Origin: Angustibacter sp049994355
GTDB taxonomy: Bacteria > Actinomycetota > Actinomycetes > Actinomycetales > Angustibacteraceae
Direction: 5' to 3'
Length of the DNA stretch: 64,000 nucleotides
NCBI RefSeq assembly: GCF_049994355.1
Contig: NZ_CP188257.1
Coordinates: 620,001-684,000, forward strand
The position numbers and the translations under genes were made by a program. Shown one piece after another: positions 60,472-64,000 of the stretch. The stretch's first letter is position 1. The number at the start of each line of letters is the position of its first letter. A model generated the notes under the pieces. The model worked only from the letters and a program-made list of their open reading frames with translations, was not told the origin of the DNA and ran no database searches.

Positions 60472-61795
60472 GGAGCTCAGCGCCGCCTACCTGGCGTGGA
60501 ACCGGTTCCACCGTCAGCGTCATCGAGTCGTGGCTGCCTCGCGCGAGCCTGCGGACCTGGCCGCCCTGAGCCACAGCCTCGGCACCCTGCTTCCGCGAGC
60601 CCATGGGCATTCGTACGGAGACAGCTGTCTGAACGCGGACAACGCCCTGTTGGACACCCGCGACCTGAACCGCATCCTCTCCTTCGACCGTGACTCCGGC
60701 GTGATCCGCTGCGAGGCGGGCGTCAGCATGGGGGCCATCCAGAGCCTCGCGACCGATCGGGGTTGGCGGCTGGCGGTGTCGCCGAGTACGCAGCACGTGT
60801 CGGTCGGCGGGGCGGTCGCGCACGACGTGCACGGGCGCAACCACGTCGTCGCCGGATCCTTCGGCCAGTACGTCAGCGCGCTCGACCTGCTCCGTACGGA
60901 CGGCTCGCGTCAGACCTGCAGCGCGACCGAGAACGCGGACCTGTTCCGAGCGAGCGTCGGTGGGATGGGCTTGACCGGTCTGATCACCGCCGTCGACATC
61001 CAGCTTCGCCGAACGGCGACCTCGTACATCGAGGCCGAGACCATCGGTTTCAGCGATCTGGTGTCGTTCATGGAGCGGTTCGAGCAGTCCGCCCACACGC
61101 ACGAGTACGCCACCGCCTGGCTGGATCTGATGACCGGCCGGCCGTTCGCCGGGATCCTCGAGCTCGGCAACGAAGCCAGCGAGGAACAGACGCACGCCCT
61201 TCCCACCACTGCGTCGGCCGGCCGGACGCTGAGGGTCCCGTTCGACCTGCCGAGGCACCTGATGAACAGGACGACCGTTCGGGCATTCAACCGCTTCTAC
61301 TACGGGCGAAGCGCGGGACGGCCGCCGGGCCTGGTCCACTTCACGAAGTACTTCTACCAGCTCGACGCGGTGGACGACTGGAACCGGGTGCTCGGCCGCC
61401 GGGGGTTCCTGCAGTACCACTTCGTCATCCCGACCCAGCACGTCGCCGCGGGTCTGCCACGTCTGATCGAGCTGGTCCGTCGCTCCGGGAACGTCTGCTT
61501 CCTGGCGATCCTCAAGAGGTACGGCTCTGGCACGTTCCCCGGACTGATGTCGTTTCCCGTTCAGGGGCTCGGCGGCGCGTTCGACTTCGTCAACCTGGGG
61601 CAGCGGACGATCGACCTGTTCCATGCGCTGGACGAGCTGCTGGTCGAGCTCGAGGGAAAGGTCTACCTGGCGAAGGACTCCTTGCTGACGCCGGACTGCT
61701 TCGCGGTCATGTATCCGCGCTGGAAGGAGTTCAGCGACTTCATCGACCCGCGGTTCTCGTCGTCGCTCTGGCGCAGGGTCACCCGTGACCAGTGA
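60464..61795 (+). CDS. DprE1-like FAD-dependent oxidase
   Basis: A 443-residue FAD_binding_4 protein. The PP-loop RAHGHSYGDS lies near residues 48-57, followed by VGGAVAHDVHGRNH, the covalent- or tight-FAD area, and a C-terminal ALO-like cap. DprE1 oxidises decaprenylphosphoryl-ribose to make the arabinose donor of the mycobacterial cell wall; here DprE2 is not next to it, so the substrate may be a related polyprenyl-phosphate sugar. ATG 60464 overlaps the M50 stop. It overlaps the GtrA gene downstream. Confidence 0.85.
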   Translation: MTEELSAAYLAWNRFHRQRHRVVAASREPADLAALSHSLGTLLPRAHGHSYGDSCLNADNALLDTRDLNRILSFDRDSGVIRCEAGVSMGAIQSLATDRGWRLAVSPSTQHVSVGGAVAHDVHGRNHVVAGSFGQYVSALDLLRTDGSRQTCSATENADLFRASVGGMGLTGLITAVDIQLRRTATSYIEAETIGFSDLVSFMERFEQSAHTHEYATAWLDLMTGRPFAGILELGNEASEEQTHALPTTASAGRTLRVPFDLPRHLMNRTTVRAFNRFYYGRSAGRPPGLVHFTKYFYQLDAVDDWNRVLGRRGFLQYHFVIPTQHVAAGLPRLIELVRRSGNVCFLAILKRYGSGTFPGLMSFPVQGLGGAFDFVNLGQRTIDLFHALDELLVELEGKVYLAKDSLLTPDCFAVMYPRWKEFSDFIDPRFSSSLWRRVTRDQ

Positions 61796-62216
61796 CCGCA
61801 CCCTGGTGAGCCCCAGGGTGCCTCGCCTCAGCCGACAGATCGTCAGGTTCGCTCTTGTCGGTGGCGGCTCGGTGCTGCTCCAGCTGGCGTTGTACTCGAC
61901 CGCGCGCCTCTGGTGGGGACCCCTGCCGTCGAACCTGGTGGCACTTGCCGTCTGCACGGTCGTCAACACCGAAGCGAACCGGCGCCTGACGTTCGAGCCG
62001 ACCCGACGCTCGCACCTTCGCGTGCAGCTTGAGGGCTTCCTGGTGTTCGTCGGCTACTACTCGCTCACCTCGGGGGCCCTGCTCCTGCTCCATCACCTGG
62101 TGAGCGACCCGCCGCGATGGTCCGAGCTCGTCGTGCTGGTCGCGGCCTCGGCGATCGGCACCGTGGCTCGTTTTCTTCTGCTTCGTTCGTGGGTGTTCCG
62201 ACAGGAGGTCGGTTGA
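61785..62216 (+). CDS. GtrA-family membrane protein
   Basis: A 143-residue protein with four hydrophobic helices (FALVGGGSVLLQLALYS, LVALAVCTVVNTEANRR, EGFLVFVGYYSLTSGALLLL, LVVLVAASAIGTVARFLLL). GtrA proteins move or flip polyprenyl-phosphate sugars in teichoic-acid, O-antigen and arabinogalactan synthesis. GTG start overlapping the DprE1-like stop. Adjacent to the GT2 and DprE1-like genes, it may flip a polyprenyl-linked pentose. Confidence 0.87.
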   Translation: MTSDRTLVSPRVPRLSRQIVRFALVGGGSVLLQLALYSTARLWWGPLPSNLVALAVCTVVNTEANRRLTFEPTRRSHLRVQLEGFLVFVGYYSLTSGALLLLHHLVSDPPRWSELVVLVAASAIGTVARFLLLRSWVFRQEVG

Positions 62217-62217
62217 C

Positions 62218-63360
62218 ATGAGGTTCGGTATCGCTGGAGCAGGTTTCTCCGGAGCGGTCGTCGCGCGTGAGCTGGCCGAGGCGGGCCACTCGGCCGTGGT
62301 CTTCGAGACCCGCGACCACGTCGCGGGAAACTGCCACACCGAACGGGATCCGTTGACCCAGGTCATGATCCACCGCTACGGACCGCACATCTTCCACACC
62401 GGGAACGAGCAGGTGTGGGAGTACGTCAACCGGTTCGGCACGATGGTGCCGTACAACCACCGGGTGCGGACCACGGTCGGCGGTCACGTGTTCCTGCTGC
62501 CGGTCAACCTGCTGACCATCAACCAGCTGTTCGGGACGGCCCTGAGTCCTGAGCAGGCCAAGGCCTTCATCGCAGAGCAGGCCGACACCTCGATCACCGA
62601 GCCGGCCAACTTCGAGGAGCAGGCGCTGAAGTTCATCGGCCGCCGGCTGTACGAGGCGTTCTTCCTCGGGTACACCCGTAAGCAGTGGGGACTGTCGCCG
62701 ACCGAGATCCCCGCGGCCGTGCTGAGGCGGCTGCCGGTGCGCTTCAGCTACGAGGACTCGTACTTCAACCATCCCCACCAGGCGATTCCGCTTGACGGAT
62801 ACACCGCGATCGTCGAGGGCATCCTCGACCATCCGGGAATCGAGGTCCGGCTCGGCACCGCGTACACCGAGGCGGACCGGGGCGGCTTCGACCACTCGGT
62901 GTGGACCGGCCCGCTCGATGCCTGGTTCGGCCATCGTTTCGGTCGGCTCGGCTACCGCACGCTCGACTTCGAGGAGATCCGAGCCGAGGGCGACTACCTC
63001 GGCTGCCCCGTGATGAACTTCGGCGACGTCGACGTCCCTTACACCCGGATCGCCGAGCACAAGCACTTCGCTCCGTGGGAGGAGCACGAAGGCACCGTGT
63101 GCTTCCGCGAGTTCAGCCGGCTCGCAGGGGATGATGACATCCCGTACTACCCGATCCGGCTCGCCAACGACAAGAGCCTGCTCACCCGCTACGTCCAAGC
63201 GGCACGCGCAGAGCCCCGGGTGACGTTCCTCGGCCGGCTGGGCACCTACCGGTACCTCGACATGGACGTCACGATCGGCGAGGCGCTGGCCGCCGCCGCC
63301 GGGATCCTCGAGGCGGTGCGCGAGGGCGTTGCCGTTCCGGCACTCTTCGTCGACGCCTGA
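62218..63360 (+). CDS. glf: UDP-galactopyranose mutase
   Basis: A 380-residue flavoenzyme that converts UDP-galactopyranose to UDP-galactofuranose. The FAD loop GAGFSGAVVARELA is at 6-19, followed by the UGM signatures HRYGPHIFHT and FEEQALKFIGRRLYEAFFLGYTRKQWG region. Length matches Glf. It follows the GtrA gene with one base between stop and start. It supplies galactofuranose for the glycan built by this operon. Confidence 0.94.
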   Translation: MRFGIAGAGFSGAVVARELAEAGHSAVVFETRDHVAGNCHTERDPLTQVMIHRYGPHIFHTGNEQVWEYVNRFGTMVPYNHRVRTTVGGHVFLLPVNLLTINQLFGTALSPEQAKAFIAEQADTSITEPANFEEQALKFIGRRLYEAFFLGYTRKQWGLSPTEIPAAVLRRLPVRFSYEDSYFNHPHQAIPLDGYTAIVEGILDHPGIEVRLGTAYTEADRGGFDHSVWTGPLDAWFGHRFGRLGYRTLDFEEIRAEGDYLGCPVMNFGDVDVPYTRIAEHKHFAPWEEHEGTVCFREFSRLAGDDDIPYYPIRLANDKSLLTRYVQAARAEPRVTFLGRLGTYRYLDMDVTIGEALAAAAGILEAVREGVAVPALFVDA

Positions 63361-63397
63361 CGGGGCAAGCGCATGCGAGCGGTCAGGCTGGCACCGG

Positions 63398-64000
63398 TCA
63401 GCGCGGATCCTGCTCCGCCGTCAGCAGGGCCCTGGCGGACAGGTACTCCTTGGTCTCGAGGCTCCCCAAGGACTCGAAGGCGGCCACCGCGGCCCGGGCG
63501 TGCTGGAGCGCCGACGCGCCGTCCCCGGTGGCCTGCTCGGCCTGCGCGAGCAAGGAGAGCAGGCAGGCGTGGTCGTAGGGCATCAAGGCGTCACCAAAGC
63601 GATCGAGCGTCCGGCGGACATACTCGGCGCCCCGGGCGGGGTCCACGTCCATCAGAGTCTGCGCCGCGCTCTCCGCCGCAAAGCTGGCGGCTTCGAACGC
63701 GGCGTAGTAGCCACCGGAGCCGGCGCGCTCAGCGACCTCGAATGCCTGCGCGAGGTCCTGATCGGCGAGCTCGACCTGGCCCGTGGCCCAGAGGGCCCGG
63801 AACAGCATGACGTAGGAGACCGAGAGCAGGGCGTCATCACCCAGCTCGGTGGCCAGTGCCAGCGAGTCGTCGAGCAGGGCGAGCGCCTCGTCATGCTGAC
63901 CGACGTCGAGCAAGGACTCGCCGAGGTGCTGCATCGTGATGACCCGGAGCGGCGCTAAGCCGGCCCGGGCGGCGGCAGCATCGGCCCGGCGCATCACACT
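63398..64000 (-). CDS. TPR-type regulator C-terminus (partial, cut by window edge)
   Basis: The last ~200 residues of a longer protein that continues beyond the window. Repeated paired helices (LGESLLDVGQHDEALALLDDSLALATELGDDALL; LAQAEQATGDGASALQHARAAVAAFESLG region) are tetratricopeptide-like. This is typical of the C-terminal part of AfsR/LAL-type or BTAD regulators, but the N-terminal domains are not visible, so the class cannot be fixed. Confidence 0.7.
   Translation of the reverse strand, partial: SVMRRADAAAARAGLAPLRVITMQHLGESLLDVGQHDEALALLDDSLALATELGDDALLSVSYVMLFRALWATGQVELADQDLAQAFEVAERAGSGGYYAAFEAASFAAESAAQTLMDVDPARGAEYVRRTLDRFGDALMPYDHACLLSLLAQAEQATGDGASALQHARAAVAAFESLGSLETKEYLSARALLTAEQDPR

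Overview
The window is very GC-rich, tightly packed actinobacterial DNA with many ATGA/GTGA gene overlaps, frequent GTG starts, ECF sigma factors, DivIVA-like coiled-coil proteins, a DprE1-like oxidase beside UDP-galactopyranose mutase, and a gamma-butyrolactone (GBL) signalling locus. It looks like a chromosomal segment of a soil actinomycete, possibly outside Streptomyces (Frankiales or Kineosporiales-like); the sequence alone does not fix the genus.

Layout. 0-9 kb: trehalose synthesis (otsA-otsB), a CBS-domain protein, a membrane Ser/Thr kinase, a winged-helix protein, two DivIVA-like coiled-coil proteins and a UBP zinc-finger protein. 9-22 kb: a quinone-oxidoreductase-like enzyme, a 1269-residue secreted subtilase divergent from a TetR gene with 20-bp palindromes, a CPBP protease, a TetR-MMPL export pair behind a doubled TTGCACT dyad, and small hypothetical genes. 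22-28.9 kb: a defence/toxin-rich, partly decayed region centred on a tRNA-Thr: a DUF4143 ATPase with 22-bp iterons, a HipB/HipA-like pair, a broken tyrosine integrase at the tRNA 3' end, IS3-like and IS30-like remnants, a Fic enzyme, and about 1 kb with no intact gene. 28.9-33.1 kb: a LysR gene divergent from an aldo/keto reductase, monooxygenase-glyoxalase fusion and MFS exporter operon.

33-40.7 kb is the most interesting part. Six co-directional genes (cupin, frameshifted DJ-1, HAD hydrolase, two more DJ-1/PfpI proteins, ferritin-like protein) form a tight operon. Its promoter carries a palindrome that matches the ArpA-type autoregulator half-site. Divergent from it are an AfsA/ScbA-family GBL synthase, a coupled NAD-dependent reductase and, convergent, a ScbR/ArpA-type receptor. 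This looks like a complete GBL synthase-receptor-operator circuit controlling an unusual set of small-molecule enzymes.

Next to it (40.8-44.1 kb) is a second apparent signalling unit: a diverged S-adenosylmethionine-decarboxylase-like protein, a LuxI/GNAT-fold synthase-like protein and a membrane GGDEF-EAL protein, all translationally coupled. An inverted, decayed copy of the EAL end lies beyond it, next to an HNH-type protein.

45-58 kb holds two alpha/beta hydrolases, an IclR regulator and a distant HTH-less relative of it, a large LuxR (LAL) regulator, a second GGDEF-EAL protein preceded by an unlisted 45-codon coupled leader ORF, a MocR-like aminotransferase, and two related ECF sigma genes around a soluble anti-sigma factor and an AveC-like membrane gene flanked by 20-bp direct repeats. 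58.5-63.4 kb is a five-gene cell-envelope glycan operon (GT2, M50-like protease, DprE1-like oxidase, GtrA, Glf). A regulator truncated by the window edge ends the segment.
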